Shown here: positions 6,550 to 7,058 of the stretch, piece by piece
Layout of the letters: each line of letters opens with the position of its first letter
Position numbering within the stretch: position 1 is the first letter of the stretch
Source: Actinomycetota bacterium
GTDB taxonomy: Bacteria > Actinomycetota > Actinomycetes > Nanopelagicales > Nanopelagicaceae
NCBI GenBank assembly: GCA_947487595.1
Contig: CANKXJ010000039.1
Coordinates: forward strand, 1 to 7,058
Reading direction: 5' to 3'
DNA length: 7,058 bases
Position numbers and translations under genes: made by a program
The notes under the pieces: model-generated
The model's input: the letters and a program-made list of their open reading frames with translations, nothing else
Told to the model about the DNA's origin: nothing
The model's database searches: none

Positions 6550-7058
6550 TCAAGCCTTGGCCATTTCTGCTTCTTGCAATGCGCGCCACATCACCTTACC
6601 ACTGCCGCTTTTAGGCAGCGCATCAATGAACTCAACCACCCGCGGAACTTTGTAAACAGCCATGGTATCTCGGCACCAATCAATGATGTCTTTTTCACTC
6701 ACTTGACCCTTGTGCGAACTGCGCAACACCACCACCGCCTTAACCGATTCGCCGCGGTACGCATCTTTGGTGGAAATAATGCAGGCCTCTTGAATAGCGG
6801 GATGTTTGAACATCAAAGCCTCTACTTCAGCAGGCCAAACTTTGAAGCCACTTGCGTTGATCATGCGTTTCAATCGATCGGTCATGAAGAAATAGCCTTC
6901 TTCATCGATGCGACCCATGTCACCGGAACGGAAGAAAGATTTGCCATCGCGCTCAAAGAATGCATTGGCAGTTGCATCGGGGCGCTTCCAATAGCCTTTG
7001 AAAATTTGTGGTCCAGACATGACAATTTCACCCGATTCACCTTGGGGCAACTCTTTCA
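6550..7058 (-). CDS. AMP-forming acyl-CoA synthetase (fatty-acid--CoA ligase type), C-terminal part, 5' end outside window
   Basis: This is the last 168 residues of an adenylate-forming acid--CoA ligase, which activates a carboxylic acid to acyl-AMP and then acyl-CoA. The frame runs through the right edge, so the N-terminal two thirds, including the acid pocket, lie beyond the window; the full family length is about 550. A leucine codon TTG at 7048-7050 is internal, because the frame continues as Glu-Lys before it. Visible parts are GESGEIVMSGPQIFKGYW, the hinge region FRSGDMGRIDEEGYFF, the A8 motif DRLKRMINASGFKVWPAEVE, and the A10 motif LPKSGSGKVMWR, whose catalytic lysine is encoded at 6595-6597. 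The C-terminal domain is intact and ends EMAKA. GSGKVMWR is typical of long- or medium-chain ligases in proteobacteria, but substrate choice cannot be judged without the missing part. It could supply CoA activation for an acid released by the nearby lyase, though it is 242 bases from the next gene and not clearly in its operon. Confidence 0.93.
   Translation of the reverse strand, partial: KELPQGESGEIVMSGPQIFKGYWKRPDATANAFFERDGKSFFRSGDMGRIDEEGYFFMTDRLKRMINASGFKVWPAEVEALMFKHPAIQEACIISTKDAYRGESVKAVVVLRSSHKGQVSEKDIIDWCRDTMAVYKVPRVVEFIDALPKSGSGKVMWRALQEAEMAKA

Noticed and set aside
7048..7050. TTG as the start of the acyl-CoA synthetase
   Set aside because: The motif before it continues in frame to the window edge and the visible part is only the C-terminal domain, so this codon is an internal leucine.
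1..7058. CRISPR array, tRNA, rRNA, insertion sequence or attachment site
   Set aside because: No regularly spaced repeats, cloverleaf-like sequence, transposase motifs or terminal inverted repeats were seen on either strand.

Overview
The window looks like a chromosomal segment of a betaproteobacterium, most likely Burkholderiales. The main reasons are a Bug/TctC-type periplasmic solute receptor transcribed with catabolic enzymes, an FTHFS and an acyl-CoA synthetase of the type common in that order, and tightly packed genes with clear AAGGA ribosome binding sites. GC is moderate, about 43-54% in the lines I counted by hand, which is lower than in many soil Burkholderiales. I cannot name a genus from the sequence alone.

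Layout: on the + strand, bases 1-1105 hold the C-terminal two thirds of fhs (formate--tetrahydrofolate ligase), whose 5' part lies outside the window. An 85-base convergent gap with two hairpins follows, one of them a probable terminator. Every other gene is on the - strand, so they read from right to left. They are the C-terminal part of an AMP-forming acyl-CoA synthetase (6550 to the window edge), a 242-base gap with a 12-base palindrome, and an aldo/keto reductase (5306-6307). Then come a 162-base gap with a strong 37-nt hairpin and four tightly packed genes: a Bug receptor (4148-5143), an isocitrate lyase/PEP mutase superfamily C-C lyase (3237-4136), a LeuC-type dehydratase large subunit (1840-3240) and a LeuD-type small subunit (1191-1838).

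How they may work together: the last four genes form an obvious operon, with an 11-base gap, an ATGA start/stop overlap and a 1-base gap. No leuA or leuB is present, and the small subunit departs from LeuD at several usually fixed positions. I infer a carboxylic-acid catabolic module. The receptor binds an acid in the periplasm, the LeuCD-like enzyme hydrates or isomerises a substituted maleate/malate, and the lyase cleaves the hydroxyacid into a 2-oxoacid plus a monocarboxylic acid. The nearest described logic is dimethylmaleate hydratase plus 2,3-dimethylmalate lyase in nicotinate fermentation (pyruvate plus propionate). An alternative is cleavage of 3-isopropylmalate to glyoxylate plus isovalerate. 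The upstream acyl-CoA synthetase could activate the released acid, but it is a separate transcription unit as far as can be seen. No CRISPR array, tRNA, rRNA, insertion sequence or phage gene was seen.
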